From assembly GCA_036821845.1 (NCBI GenBank), contig DAISIT010000012.1, positions 1-50,076 on the forward strand: a stretch of DNA of 50,076 nt, given 5' to 3'. Made by a program: the position numbers and the translations under genes. Below, in pieces: positions 8,977 to 18,589 of this stretch; the first letter of the stretch is position 1, and every line of letters starts with the position of its first letter. The DNA is from JAEUMD01 sp937950105. GTDB taxonomy: Bacteria; Pseudomonadota; Alphaproteobacteria; Rhizobiales; Hyphomicrobiaceae. The notes under the pieces were generated by a model. It saw nothing but the letters and a program-made list of their open reading frames with translations. It was not told where the DNA came from and ran no database searches.

Positions 8977-9902
8977 CAGTGGCCTCCCATGACGCTGCTG
9001 ATGGTGAACAGGTCGGACGGCGTGATGATCAGGCTGTAGGCGATCCTGAGACAGACCAGCAGCACGAGTCCGGCGAGCAGCGCCCGCAACTGTTCGCCCT
9101 TGAGCTTTTCGCCGGCGACGGCGCCGAACTGCGCGCCGACGACGCCGCCGACCATCAGCAGCATGGCCAGCACGATGTCGACCGTGTGGTTCTGCGTGGC
9201 GTGCAGGATGGTCGTCGCGGCGGTCACGAAGACGATCTGGAACAGCGAGGTACCGACGACCACGTTGGTCGGCACGCGCAGCAGGTAGATCATCGCCGGC
9301 ACCATGATGAAGCCGCCGCCGACACCCATGATGGCGCCGAGGAAGCCGACGAAGGCGCCGATCATCAGCGGCGGGATGGCGCTGATATAGAGCTTCGAGC
9401 GGTGGAAGCGCATCTTGAACGGCAGGCCGTGGATCCAGCTGTGCTGGCCGGGGCGCCGCGCCGACACCGCCTTGCCGCCTTTGGTCTTGCGGATGGTGTT
9501 GAGCGCCTCGATCAGCATCAGCGTGCCGATGATGCCGAGGAACGTCACGTAGGTGAGCGAGACGAACAGCTCGAACTGGCCGATCTGGCGCAGGATTTTC
9601 ACCACCTGCACGCCGATGATCGAGCCGACGATGCCGCCCGCCAGCAGCACGATGCCCATCTTGATGTCGACGTTGTTGCGTCGGTACTGGGCGATGGCGC
9701 CGGAGACCGACGATGCGACGATCTGCGCCGCCTCGGTGCCGACCGCGACGGCCGCCGGCACGCCCGAGAAGATCAGCAGCGGCGTCATCAGGAAGCCGCC
9801 GCCGACACCGAACATGCCCGACAGGAAGCCGACCGCGGCGCCCATGCCGAGGAAGATGAAGATGCTCGCCGACATCTCGGCGATCGGCAGGTAGAAGCTC
9901 AT
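8976..9902 (-). CDS. TauE/SafE-family sulfite/anion exporter
   Basis: 308-residue inner-membrane permease of the TSUP family. It has two related halves, each beginning with the typical glycine-rich motif (GMFGVGGGFLMTP near residue 30 and AIMGVGGGFIMVP near residue 190), and about eight membrane segments. Family members export sulfite, sulfoacetate or related anions. ATG 9902 is chosen because MSFYLPIAEMS matches the usual start of close homologues as I recall them; GTG 9914 is possible. It is translationally coupled to the TIGR02186 gene downstream. The substrate is unknown. Confidence 0.88.
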   Translation of the reverse strand: MSFYLPIAEMSASIFIFLGMGAAVGFLSGMFGVGGGFLMTPLLIFSGVPAAVAVGTEAAQIVASSVSGAIAQYRRNNVDIKMGIVLLAGGIVGSIIGVQVVKILRQIGQFELFVSLTYVTFLGIIGTLMLIEALNTIRKTKGGKAVSARRPGQHSWIHGLPFKMRFHRSKLYISAIPPLMIGAFVGFLGAIMGVGGGFIMVPAMIYLLRVPTNVVVGTSLFQIVFVTAATTILHATQNHTVDIVLAMLLMVGGVVGAQFGAVAGEKLKGEQLRALLAGLVLLVCLRIAYSLIITPSDLFTISSVMGGH

Positions 9903-10319
9903 GGAATAGCCCACCCTGCGGGGGGCCGGTGGCCACCCGTCCTGCTGCTCGTTTCAGGTTCGCGCGTTACAGGTTTACGAATGAACACCGCCACCGCGAG
10001 GGACAACGGTCCCTGCGGACGAGGCGTTTCAATCGCTTTTCGCTTCGACAACGTGCAGGACCGGCTTCCTCGGCTCGAATGCCGTTCGACCGGTCCTGCG
10101 CGGTGCCGCTCGCTCTGAACTCACCGTCGCATATATTCGTAATCAGCGATATAACGCCGATCTCACCATTGGCGATCCCGCATTGCAGCGTCAATGCGAC
10201 CAATCTACTTCCAGAGACTCTGGTTTGGATGTGCCCGGGCCGCATCATGCGCTGCCGGAACGCACATGGGCCCCGTTGCCGGAGCCCATGGTCAACCAAG
10301 TCCAGTGGCGGGCCGAGCC
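9903..10319. other. Intergenic region upstream of the TauE gene
   Basis: About 417 bases between two minus-strand genes. A relatively AT-rich patch (about 10130-10215, with ATATATTCG and GATATAACG) could hold the promoter of the tauE operon. I found no RNA gene, repeat or convincing small coding sequence. Confidence 0.5.
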
Positions 10320-13300
10320 TCAGATGTCGCCGCTGGCGCGGGCACGCGACTTCCAGTCCTCACCGGCGGCGCGGGCGTCGTTGGCGATGCGATCGGTGGC
10401 CTTCGAGCGCCAGCCGCTCACCTCCTTGCGCGCCTGGGCGAGGTCGGCCGGAAGCATCGTGCGCTCGAGTTCGTCGCGGCGCTTGACCGCTTCGGCATCG
10501 CCGCCGCGGGCGGCGAGCGCGAACCACTTGTAGGCGGCCTTCTGGTCCTTGCCGACGCCGAGGCCGCTCTCGTGCAGAACCGCGAGGTTGAACTGGCTGT
10601 CGGCAAGACCGCGCTCGGCCGCTGCCGTGAACCAGGTCGCGGCGGTGGTGTAGTCGGGGGTCTTGGCGGTGCGGCCGGCGCTCAGCACGGCGAGATTGTG
10701 CATGGCCTTGATGTTGCCGCCCTCGGCCGAGCGCTGGTACCAGACCTTGGCGCGGTTGACGTCCTGCTTCACGCCGAGGCCGCGTTCGTACAGCGTCGCC
10801 AGGCGATACTGGGCCTGGGCGAAGCCCTGCGTGGCGGAGCGCTGATACCAGCGGCTCGCCTCGGCGAAGTTCTGCTCCATGCCGTTGCCCTCGGCGAAGC
10901 GCGCGCCGACCTCGAATTCGGCGGAGGCATCACCGTTGGCCGCGGACATGCGCAGCGACAGCGGGCCGACCGCGGCGGGCGGCATGTCGAGCGCCTTGCG
11001 GGCATGGCCCGAGGTTTCGACGGACGTCTGCTTCTGCGGCAGCATCGTGCCGTCGATGACGGCGGCAGGGTCGATGCCCGCTGCCGCGGCATCGGCATCC
11101 GGAATGAGCGCGGCGAGGGTTGCGTTCGGCTGCTGGGCGGCGCCGAGCTGGCTCGACATTTCCGCCATGGACCGGCGCTGCTGCAGACGATTGATCTGCT
11201 CCAGAGTCGGCGCCTTGCCGGGGCTGGCGACGTGGATGCCCATCGGCGCGCGCGGCAGCGGCAGCGCACCCGGGGCCGGCGTGGCCGAGGCGGTGCGGGC
11301 ACGGGCAATGGCGTCGGCGATCGCAGGCGCGTCGAACGGCTGCGACGGACCGGCCTCGGCGCGACCCGAACCGGAGGTGGACGAGGCATCGGCCGGGATG
11401 TCGCTGCGGCGCTCCTTGTCGATCGTCCCGTCGATGGTGCGTGTGTCCTTGCCGGCGTCGGCGGGGGCTTCGTGCCGCTCGCCCGCCGGTTCGGTCACCG
11501 GCTCGTCCTTTGCCGCGGGTGCGGAATCGGAGCGCGCCGCGGCCGGCTCGATCGTCGGCGCGGCGTCTCCGGTCGCGGCCTTGGTGGCGGGCGCAGCGTT
11601 CTCGATCATCGCCGGTGCGGTCGACGTCTTGGCAGCCTCTGCGGGCGCTTCGGTCGCGGCCGGCGGCAAGGCGACGCTGTTCGCCGCACGCTTCTGCGCC
11701 AGCATGATGAGGCCCGGAATGGCGACCAGCAGCACGATGGCGCTGACCAGCAGCTTGCGTGACGGCATGCGCGACAGCGCGGAACGCTTCGCCTCGGCGG
11801 CGGCCTCCTGCCTGGCGCGAGCTTTCGCCAGCGGCACCGCAGCGCTCGCATCGGTGATCGGCGTGCGAGTCTGGGCGGCAGCCGGCTGGGCGGTGGCGTT
11901 CGCGTCGGCCTCGGCGGCAGCCGCGGCCTTCAGCTTGGCGCGCTGGGCGTCGGCGATGAAATCATGGCGCAGACGCTCGATGGTGGCGCCCGTGCCGGCC
12001 GGCCTATTCGTAGCGGAGGCGACGCTGGCGCCCGCCGGAGGGGGCGTCATCGGGATCGGTGCCGCTGGCGGCATGTGAACCGGGGCCGAGACTTCCGCCA
12101 CGAAAGGGCGCTGGGTACGATCGGCCTCCTCGAAATGCGAGGCGGCAGGAGCGATCGGCTTGCGGGCCTCCGCAGCGAAGGCGCTGGCGGCTTCGGCAGC
12201 CTTGTGCGCACCGGTTGCGGCGCCGCTGGCATTGTCGACGCCGAAGCGGACCTGCTCACGGACGTATTCCTGCGGCGTCGACTTGCTCTGCGCGACCTCG
12301 AGGCTGTCGACGCGATCGAGCATGCGGATCATCGCCTGCTGCATCGTGTCGAGCATGGCGGCGGTCTGCTCGTCGCCCTCGCGCCGCTCGTTGATGAAGT
12401 GCTCGAGCAGCTGACGGATCTGGGTCATGTCGCCGCTGGCGCCGGCGTCGGCCTGGCCCATATCGGCGAAACGGGTGGCGACGCGCTCGGCGGCGGCATC
12501 GGCGATGTCGGAGAGGTCGGCGTGGCTGGCGTCGCTGCTGGTCTTGAGGCGCGAGGCGATCTGCTCGACGGCGGCGGAAATCAGCGGCTCGAGGTCGGTC
12601 TCGGCCGCGGATGCGCCACGCTCGAGGATGTCGTCGAAGCGCGGATCGGTGAGCCGGTCGACAACGGCGGCCAGCGTCTGCTCTATGCCGTCGAGGCGGC
12701 CGAGCTGTGTGCGGGTCTCATCGAACTGGTTGGTCAGCTCGGTGATGTGGGCTTCGAGGATGCGCAGGCCCTCGACGTCGGACCGTGTCGCAACGCTGTC
12801 GAGCGCCGAGCCGAAGCGCTGCTCGAGCTTGTCGAAGCGCGAGCCGAGCGTGGAGATCGAGGCGTCCGGCGCAGTTTCGGCGAGGCTCGTCTCGATCCGC
12901 CGCGCGATGTCGGCGAAGCGGTCCTCGAGCCATGAGCGCTCGATGTCGGACGCGCGGCCCTGCGGCGCGGCGGCAGCGATCCGCTCGGCCTTGCGCGGGG
13001 GGGCACGCTCGGGGTCGGGCATCGGGCCTTCATAGCCCGACTGCGCCTCGTAATGGCGCGCGAGGGCGTCGGCCGCGTCGCGATCCCAGGCGTGCTCGTC
13101 GTTGGGCATGACGGAGTCGAAGTCGTAGATGGGCGCGGCGGCGAAGGCCGGCGCCACGGCGGCAGCGGCGACGGCGGGCGCCATCGGCTCGACGTGATCG
13201 GCGGGGGGCATCGCCATGGCCGGCGCGGCTGCACCATCGTCGCGCACGCTGGCGATGCGCTCGGCCAATGCCGCTACGCTCTCCTCGATGCGTTCGAAGG

Positions 13301-13535
13301 CCGGCAGAAGATGCGCGGGAACCTTGCCCTTGTAGCTGCGGGCCTCGGCTCCGAGCGTGTCGAGACGCGACAGCATGGAAGAAAGAGTCTCGGTCTGGCG
13401 GCGCTCCGATTCGGCAATCTGGGTCGTGATGCGCTCGAGCAGCCCGCGCAGGTCGTCGACGCGGCAGCCACCGTCCGGATCGCGCGTGTCCGCAGCCATC
13501 CCACCGGTCGTCATGCCACCAGATTGCTTCGCCAT
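10320..13535 (-). CDS. PodJ-like polar localisation protein with Sel1 repeats
   Basis: 1071 residues with a long cytoplasmic part, one membrane helix and Sel1-like repeats near the C-terminus. Residues 20-95 and 200-430 are amphipathic and coiled-coil-like. An Ala/Pro-rich stretch follows, then a membrane segment at about 594-614, another Ala/Pro/Glu-rich linker, and about four Sel1/TPR-like repeats (about 870-1020, for example EASRWYQRSATQGFAQAQYRLA). This order matches the alphaproteobacterial PodJ type, which organises cell poles in Caulobacter and rhizobia. ATG 13535 has a GGGGA upstream; an ATG at 13547 in frame is less well placed. The PodJ relationship is by architecture only. Confidence 0.75.
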   Translation of the reverse strand: MAKQSGGMTTGGMAADTRDPDGGCRVDDLRGLLERITTQIAESERRQTETLSSMLSRLDTLGAEARSYKGKVPAHLLPAFERIEESVAALAERIASVRDDGAAAPAMAMPPADHVEPMAPAVAAAAVAPAFAAAPIYDFDSVMPNDEHAWDRDAADALARHYEAQSGYEGPMPDPERAPPRKAERIAAAAPQGRASDIERSWLEDRFADIARRIETSLAETAPDASISTLGSRFDKLEQRFGSALDSVATRSDVEGLRILEAHITELTNQFDETRTQLGRLDGIEQTLAAVVDRLTDPRFDDILERGASAAETDLEPLISAAVEQIASRLKTSSDASHADLSDIADAAAERVATRFADMGQADAGASGDMTQIRQLLEHFINERREGDEQTAAMLDTMQQAMIRMLDRVDSLEVAQSKSTPQEYVREQVRFGVDNASGAATGAHKAAEAASAFAAEARKPIAPAASHFEEADRTQRPFVAEVSAPVHMPPAAPIPMTPPPAGASVASATNRPAGTGATIERLRHDFIADAQRAKLKAAAAAEADANATAQPAAAQTRTPITDASAAVPLAKARARQEAAAEAKRSALSRMPSRKLLVSAIVLLVAIPGLIMLAQKRAANSVALPPAATEAPAEAAKTSTAPAMIENAAPATKAATGDAAPTIEPAAARSDSAPAAKDEPVTEPAGERHEAPADAGKDTRTIDGTIDKERRSDIPADASSTSGSGRAEAGPSQPFDAPAIADAIARARTASATPAPGALPLPRAPMGIHVASPGKAPTLEQINRLQQRRSMAEMSSQLGAAQQPNATLAALIPDADAAAAGIDPAAVIDGTMLPQKQTSVETSGHARKALDMPPAAVGPLSLRMSAANGDASAEFEVGARFAEGNGMEQNFAEASRWYQRSATQGFAQAQYRLATLYERGLGVKQDVNRAKVWYQRSAEGGNIKAMHNLAVLSAGRTAKTPDYTTAATWFTAAAERGLADSQFNLAVLHESGLGVGKDQKAAYKWFALAARGGDAEAVKRRDELERTMLPADLAQARKEVSGWRSKATDRIANDARAAGEDWKSRARASGDI

Positions 13536-13917
13536 CTCAGTCCCCATCCGCACTCGCAATGACATCCCGGTGGGTTCGCTCAGGGCGATCGGACGAATGC
13601 GTCCAGTGCCACACGCGGGATGAGCGCCGGTTCAGACGAGGCACGAGCTCAGAACCATCGAGTGCCAAGCTCGCAGTGCCCGGTAAATGTTCGGTTAAGT
13701 CTTGCGTCAGGTTGGCGGCAAGTTAGAAAAACAAGCAAAATCAACTCTCTATATTTGTGCGCGTCGGGCCGCTGCTGGTCCGCGCCACCCATGCCGGTAA
13801 CCGTTTCGGGTCGCTGATTCGAAAGCTGCGCGCTCTCAGCCTTCCGCGCGCCATGGGGATCTGCGAAATTGGTGCCGATCGAGACCGTTCGCTTGGCCGG
13901 CGGCATTGGAGGACGTG
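13536..13917. other. Divergent promoter region
   Basis: About 380 bases between the PodJ-like gene (leftward) and the secreted coiled-coil gene (rightward). An AT-rich patch at about 13683-13760 (TTAGAAAAACAAGC, CTCTCTATATTTG) stands out against the GC-rich background and is the likely promoter zone. No other feature was seen. Confidence 0.5.
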
Positions 13918-14484
13918 ATGGGAATGCGCTTCGAGACCACGAGGTTGAGCGGCGGCGCGGTGGCGCTCTTGCTGGCGGTCGCTACGGCGGGGGCAGCCGC
14001 TGCAACCGAGAATTCCGGGCGCTTCTCGATGTCGCCGTCGGGTGACGGCTTCATGCGGCTCGATAAGGTCACCGGTGCCGTCTCGCTGTGCGAGCGCAAG
14101 GACGGCGATTGGGCCTGCCGTTCGCTGCCCGACGACCAGAAGGCGTTGCAGGACCGGATCGGCAAGCTCGAGGACGAAAACCGCGCCCTCAAGGACGAGA
14201 ACCGCCGGCTCGAGGACGTCATGGGGCTCGGTCCCGATGCCAAGCCACCTGCGGGCAACGGCGCCGCGCCCGGGACGACCCCGGCGCCGAAAAGCGGTCC
14301 ATCGATGCCGAGCGAGAAGGATGTCGACAAGGCCTTCGACTACGTCGAGGGCATGCTGCGCAAGTTCAAGGAGCGGCTGAAGAAACTCGACGAGGACCTG
14401 GCGCCGGGGCCCGAGGCGCCGAAGCTTCCCGGCCCCGGTGAGCCGCCGAAGCCCGACAAGCCGGGCGGCACCACACCGCTTTGA
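13918..14484 (+). CDS. Secreted coiled-coil, Pro-rich protein of unknown function
   Basis: 188 residues. The ATG at 13918 has GGAGG five bases upstream. A signal peptide is clear (hydrophobic core about residues 13-28, then AAAATE). A small domain with two cysteines (SLCERKDGDWACRSL, about 57-71) leads into a coiled coil (KALQDRIGKLEDENRALKD), a Pro/Gly/Ala linker, a charged helix and a Pro/Lys/Gly-rich tail. No family is assigned. The stop is followed within 40 bases by yjbQ in the same direction, so the two may be co-transcribed. Confidence 0.7.
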   Translation: MGMRFETTRLSGGAVALLLAVATAGAAAATENSGRFSMSPSGDGFMRLDKVTGAVSLCERKDGDWACRSLPDDQKALQDRIGKLEDENRALKDENRRLEDVMGLGPDAKPPAGNGAAPGTTPAPKSGPSMPSEKDVDKAFDYVEGMLRKFKERLKKLDEDLAPGPEAPKLPGPGEPPKPDKPGGTTPL

Positions 14485-14522
14485 GCGGCGCCGACGATAC
14501 CAGCCCGATCAGGGAGCCGCAG

Positions 14523-14999
14523 ATGAGCCTTCGGCCGGGCAAGGCAGGTGGGGCCATGGCGAGTGAGGTGCGGCCGTTGCGGCAGGCTTCGGGAACGATC
14601 ACGGTCGCGACGCGCGGCAAGGGGTTCTACGACGCCACCGGCGAGATCGCCGCGTGGCTCGCGTCGGCCGGCGCACGCGAGGGGCTGCTGACCTGCTTCA
14701 TCCGGCACACCTCGGCGTCGCTGGTCATCCAGGAGAACGCCGACCCGGACGTGCTGTGCGATCTCACCGATGCGCTCGCGGGGCTGGCGCCGGAGAACGC
14801 CGGCTATCGTCACGACAGCGAGGGGCCGGACGACATGCCGGCGCACATCCGCGCCATGGTGACGGGCGTTTCGCTATCGATCCCGGTTCTTGCCGGACAC
14901 ATGCGGCTCGGTACCTGGCAGGGCATCTATGTCGCCGAGCACAGGAGCCGCCCGCACCGCCGCGAGATCGCGCTGCATTTCCTCGGCCGCATCGACTGA
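14523..14999 (+). CDS. YjbQ/UPF0047 family protein
   Basis: 158-residue member of the YjbQ family (secondary thiamine-phosphate synthase-like in E. coli; physiological role unclear). Family signatures are FIRHTSASLVIQENADPDVL, the GHMRLGTWQGIYVAEHR motif and the C-terminal REIALHF strand. The fold is a small beta-rich trimer in known structures. ATG 14523 has GGGAG upstream; ATG 14556 (MASEV) is an alternative. It is convergent with the symporter gene, 35 bases apart. Confidence 0.9.
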   Translation: MSLRPGKAGGAMASEVRPLRQASGTITVATRGKGFYDATGEIAAWLASAGAREGLLTCFIRHTSASLVIQENADPDVLCDLTDALAGLAPENAGYRHDSEGPDDMPAHIRAMVTGVSLSIPVLAGHMRLGTWQGIYVAEHRSRPHRREIALHFLGRID

Positions 15000-15034
15000 G
15001 TCGCACGAGGCGCTTCCGTTTCGGACGCCCGGAC

Positions 15035-16870
15035 TCACCCGCCGCGGCGCTGTTTCAACCGCAGCCGGTGCATCTCGCGATCGTAGAGGATCTCGCCGCC
15101 CGGCACGCGGATGTCACGCGCCAGCTCCAGCACGTGGCGTGACGGCGGCGGCGTCAGCACCGAGACGACGAGCGCGACGATCGTGCCGAGCGGCACACCG
15201 ATCGCCGCCAGTACGTTCCCGGCGACCGGCACCATGCGGGCTTCGCCGGCGGCGATCGCCAGCACCGCGACGGCGAAGCCGACCGCCATGCCGGTCAGTG
15301 CCCCGTAGGCGTTGAGCCGCTTCCACCAGATCGACAACACCAGCACCGGGAATGCGGTTGCGGCGGCGATGGTCAGCGCCCACAGCATCAGCTTCAGCGC
15401 GTCGGTCGGCGCGAGCACGGCGACCGCGGCGCCGGCCAGGGTGGCGACCGGAAGCATGACGCGCGCGAGCAGCAGGCGGGCGGTGTCGCCGGGCGGCTCG
15501 CGGCTCATGCCGTTGACGATGTCCTCGGCGAGCAGGTTGGCGAGCGCGGTGGCGACGGCTCCGGCTCCGGCGAGCGCCGCCGCGATCACCGATAGCGCCG
15601 CGAGATAGACGACGGTGCCCGGCAGACCGATGCTGAGCGGCAGCGCGAGGAAGACGCCATCGCGCTTCAGGGCGATGTTGCCGAGCAGCAGGCGCGTCGC
15701 GTTGGACTTGATTTCGGCGAGGCCGCTGGTCTGCAGCCGCGCCAGCCACTGCGGTACGCCGCTGCCGCCCGCACCCGTGGCGAGTTCGATCAGCGGATCG
15801 CGCATGAAGGCGGCGATCGACGTCATGGTCAGCACCAGGACGCCGAAGAACACGGTTGCCCAGCCGAGTGACTTGCGCGCGTCGTAGACGCTCGGCGTGG
15901 CCGAGACCCGCGGCAGCAGCCACGGCGCCGACGCCAGACCCGCCATGACCGTGAGGATCGTGATGACGAACGCCGCCGAGCCGATATGGCCGAACGGCGC
16001 CACGAACCGCTTGGTGATGGTGACGAAGCCATCGCCCGGCAGGTTGAAGGCGAACGCCGGCGCCGTGACCTGCGGCAAGCCGATCGCGATCTCGTCACGG
16101 ATGAGCCCGCGCACGACCGGCCCGTAGCTCAACTGCGGGATCGGCAGCTTGGTGAGGATCACGGCAATGATGGCGGCCGGCAGCAGGAATGCCAGCAGCA
16201 CGGTGATCGACTGCGCCGTGCTCGACCACGACAGCGAACGCATGCCGCCGAGGAGGCTGGCGGTGATGATGGCGCCGGCCAGCACGGCGACCATGACTGG
16301 CTGCGGCTTGCCGATCAGCCAGCCGGCGACGAAGGCGCCGATGCCGAGTTCGGCGGCCATGATGAGCAGCATCGGCACCGACAGGAAGGCGGCAGCGGCG
16401 ATGCGCAGCGCGCGGCTTTCGAAGCGGCGGCCGAGGTAGGTCGGCACCGTGTAGGCGCCGAACTTGCGCAGGAACGGGGCCAGCAGGATACCCATGACGA
16501 CGAAGCCGGCGAGACCACCGATGGTGATCGACAGCCCGTCGAAGCCGCTGATGAAGAAGACGCCGGTGAGTGCCGCGAGACCGGTCGCGCCGAGTGCGGA
16601 AACCGCCAGCATCAATCCCGTCAGCATCGAGGGGACGCGGCGGCCGGCGGCGAAGTAGTCGAGCGACTGCGAGGTCGCGGAGGCGAGCCCGATGACCACG
16701 TAGAGCAGCATCGGTCCGGCCAGCATGAGCCAGCGCAGATACAAGTCGGAGACGCCGAGCTGCTCGAAGATGGCGGCGAGGAAGAACATCGCCGCAAGCG
16801 CGCTGGCGATGATGCCGAAGTAGGTGCCGAGCCGCGGGTTGACGAGGCGCGTGCGGGTCGTGAACGTCAT
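15035..16870 (-). CDS. Sodium:solute symporter, ActP/acetate permease-like large subunit
   Basis: 611 residues with about 13 hydrophobic segments, in the SSS/SLC5 family. The region SLDYFAAGRRVPSMLTGLMLAVSALGATG is the typical sodium/solute core, as in ActP and the VC_2705-type symporters that pair with a small DUF4212 subunit. The probable substrate is acetate or another short carboxylate. The gene lies downstream of that small subunit (16961-17221) and next to a CrbRS-like sensor system, which supports a carboxylate substrate. ATG 16870 (MTFTTRTR) is preferred to a start nine codons upstream. Confidence 0.88.
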   Translation of the reverse strand: MTFTTRTRLVNPRLGTYFGIIASALAAMFFLAAIFEQLGVSDLYLRWLMLAGPMLLYVVIGLASATSQSLDYFAAGRRVPSMLTGLMLAVSALGATGLAALTGVFFISGFDGLSITIGGLAGFVVMGILLAPFLRKFGAYTVPTYLGRRFESRALRIAAAAFLSVPMLLIMAAELGIGAFVAGWLIGKPQPVMVAVLAGAIITASLLGGMRSLSWSSTAQSITVLLAFLLPAAIIAVILTKLPIPQLSYGPVVRGLIRDEIAIGLPQVTAPAFAFNLPGDGFVTITKRFVAPFGHIGSAAFVITILTVMAGLASAPWLLPRVSATPSVYDARKSLGWATVFFGVLVLTMTSIAAFMRDPLIELATGAGGSGVPQWLARLQTSGLAEIKSNATRLLLGNIALKRDGVFLALPLSIGLPGTVVYLAALSVIAAALAGAGAVATALANLLAEDIVNGMSREPPGDTARLLLARVMLPVATLAGAAVAVLAPTDALKLMLWALTIAAATAFPVLVLSIWWKRLNAYGALTGMAVGFAVAVLAIAAGEARMVPVAGNVLAAIGVPLGTIVALVVSVLTPPPSRHVLELARDIRVPGGEILYDREMHRLRLKQRRGG

Positions 16871-16960
16871 CGGGCTGCCTGGATGATGGATCTGCAAAGG
16901 GGTCGGCGTGGTCGCGCACGGTGCCTCCGCTCGAGTTGCGGAGGCTCGAGTGTCGCGCGG

Positions 16961-17221
16961 TCAGTCGTCCTCGTGCGCGCCGTGCCAGTGATCGATGGCG
17001 TCCTGGCGGTTGACGAAGCTCGCCACGGTCGCGACGGCGATGACGAAGATACCGTGCGCGGTGATGAGGAAGCCGATCGGAAAGCCGAGGAAGCGCTCCG
17101 AATTGAGCGGTTCGCTGTAAAGCGGCAGCAACGTGATGACCAGCAGGAACGGCACGAGGCTCGCGATCATCTGCCACTTCGTGTGGCGCCAGTAGGGCTT
17201 GCGTTCCTTGCGTTCGATCAT
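16961..17221 (-). CDS. DUF4212 small subunit of the sodium:solute symporter
   Basis: 86-residue membrane protein with two hydrophobic helices (about 19-36 and 46-68). The opening YWRHTKWQ and the FGFPIGF-like motif (FLGFPIGFLITAHG) match the DUF4212 family that partners SSS permeases. GGGAGGG lies just upstream of the ATG at 17221. It is the first gene of a two-gene unit with the symporter (90 bases apart), read leftward and divergent from the response regulator. Confidence 0.88.
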   Translation of the reverse strand: MIERKERKPYWRHTKWQMIASLVPFLLVITLLPLYSEPLNSERFLGFPIGFLITAHGIFVIAVATVASFVNRQDAIDHWHGAHEDD

Positions 17222-17625
17222 GCGTCCCTCCCTCGAGTCCCCGTGCCGCGGCCCCATTCGAGAGGCGTCCGCCCTGTCGCCGATGAAACCCGCGCCGGCC
17301 TGTCGCGCTATCGCTCGTCGCCCCGCCACCACGCGCACGAGATTGTCCCCACGTTACACCAAACCTTGCGGAGGAGCGCACTTGCCGGCGGTGGTCTGGT
17401 GGTATGCCTTGGCAACCAGCTCTGAGGTTGCAAGTCCGTTAACCGATGGCGTCAAGATTGGATGCTCGAAACGCGGGTTGCCCTATTGCTTAAATCGCGA
17501 TCTGTGTCAGAACTGCGACGCTGAGCCGCAACCCGAGTCACGGGCGCGCGTATGCGTGCTGCGGCCGCACGGTGGACGACGCCGAGGCGGAGCGCCACTG
17601 GCCCGGAACGTGAGCTGGAGGAAAC
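17222..17625. other. Divergent regulatory region
   Basis: About 400 bases between the symporter operon (leftward) and the response regulator (rightward). This is where a CrbR-like regulator could act, but I could not identify a repeated operator. No other feature is supported. Confidence 0.45.
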
Positions 17626-18288
17626 ATGCTCTCGTATCGCATCGTCATCGTCGACGATCATCCATTGTTCCGAGGTGCGTTGAACCAGGCGCTGTCTGCC
17701 TCGCTCGACTCGGCCGAGATCGTGGAGGCGGGCTCGCTCGACGAGCTGACGACGAAGCTGACGAACGGTCTCGAGGTCGATCTGATCCTGCTCGATCTCT
17801 CGATGCCGGGCGTTCAGGGTATCTCGGGTCTCGTGTTCCTGCGCGGGCAGTACCCCGAGATCCCGGTGGTGATCGTTTCCGCCAACGACGATCCCACGAC
17901 CATCCGCCGCTGCATGGAGTGCGGCGCTTCGGGCTTCGTGCCGAAGTCGCAGCCGGTCGATCGCATCCGTCAGGCGGTGCGCAGCGTGCTCGACGGCAAC
18001 GTGTGGACACCGCCGGACATCGTGCTCTCCGCGGGTGGCGGCGACGACGATACCAGCGATCTTCTGGTTCGCCTGTCGTCGTTGACGCCGCAGCAGGTGC
18101 GCGTGCTGATGATGCTCGGCGAGGGGCTTCTCAACAAGCAGATCGCATACAAGCTCGGTGTGTCGGAGGCGACCATCAAGGCCCACGTGTCGGCGATCCT
18201 GCAGAAGCTCGGCGTCGACAGCCGCACGCAGGCGGTCATCGCCGTCAACAAGATCGACAACGGCGCCTGGATGAAGATCGCGAACTAG
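17626..18288 (+). CDS. NarL/LuxR-family response regulator, CrbR-like
   Basis: 220 residues: an N-terminal receiver with acidic pair D10-D11, phospho-acceptor D57 (LILLDLSMPG) and Lys in VPKSQ, and a C-terminal LuxR helix-turn-helix (SLTPQQVRVLMMLGEGLLNKQIAYKLGVSEATIKAHVSAIL). The ATG has GGAGG at ideal spacing. In Vibrio CrbR and Pseudomonas ErdR, similar regulators paired with SSS-domain kinases control acetate use. Here the kinase gene is convergent on the far side of a repeat, and the symporter operon is divergent. Pairing is inferred from context. Confidence 0.9.
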   Translation: MLSYRIVIVDDHPLFRGALNQALSASLDSAEIVEAGSLDELTTKLTNGLEVDLILLDLSMPGVQGISGLVFLRGQYPEIPVVIVSANDDPTTIRRCMECGASGFVPKSQPVDRIRQAVRSVLDGNVWTPPDIVLSAGGGDDDTSDLLVRLSSLTPQQVRVLMMLGEGLLNKQIAYKLGVSEATIKAHVSAILQKLGVDSRTQAVIAVNKIDNGAWMKIAN

Positions 18289-18335
18289 GGATCAGGTTTC
18301 AGGGACCAGGTTCCAGGCGGCATTCGCGCGCGGGC

Positions 18336-18573
18336 GTGAATCGGCGGCGCGATTTTTGTTGGCACTGCCGATTGATGCCCTCGCGGAGGGCTCGGGCGAT
18401 CGGAGTGCGCGCGCCCCCGATCGTCTCGCGCTCTTTCACGCGCGACGTGAATCGGCGGCGCGATTTTTGGTGGCACTGCCGATTGACGCCCTCGCGAAGG
18501 GGCTCGGGCGATCGGAGTGCGCGCGCCCCGATCGTCGCGCGTTCTTTCACGCGCGACGTGAATCGGCGGCGCC
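18336..18573 (+). repeat. Tandem array of the interspersed hairpin repeat (locus B)
   Basis: Two full units and one end fragment. GTGAATCGGCGGCGC recurs at 18336, 18447 and 18558, exactly 111 bases apart. Each unit begins with a GCACTGCCGATTGA(T/C)G end and closes with CGTGAATCGGCGGCGC, near-inverted copies of each other. The second unit holds a perfect 9-bp stem (18533-18541/18550-18558, loop TTCTTTCA); the first has the stem with a mismatch. The 111-base period is a multiple of three, so frames stay open through it. It lies between the convergent response regulator and kinase genes. Confidence 0.9.
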
Positions 18574-18589
18574 ACTTGAAGTCACGCGA

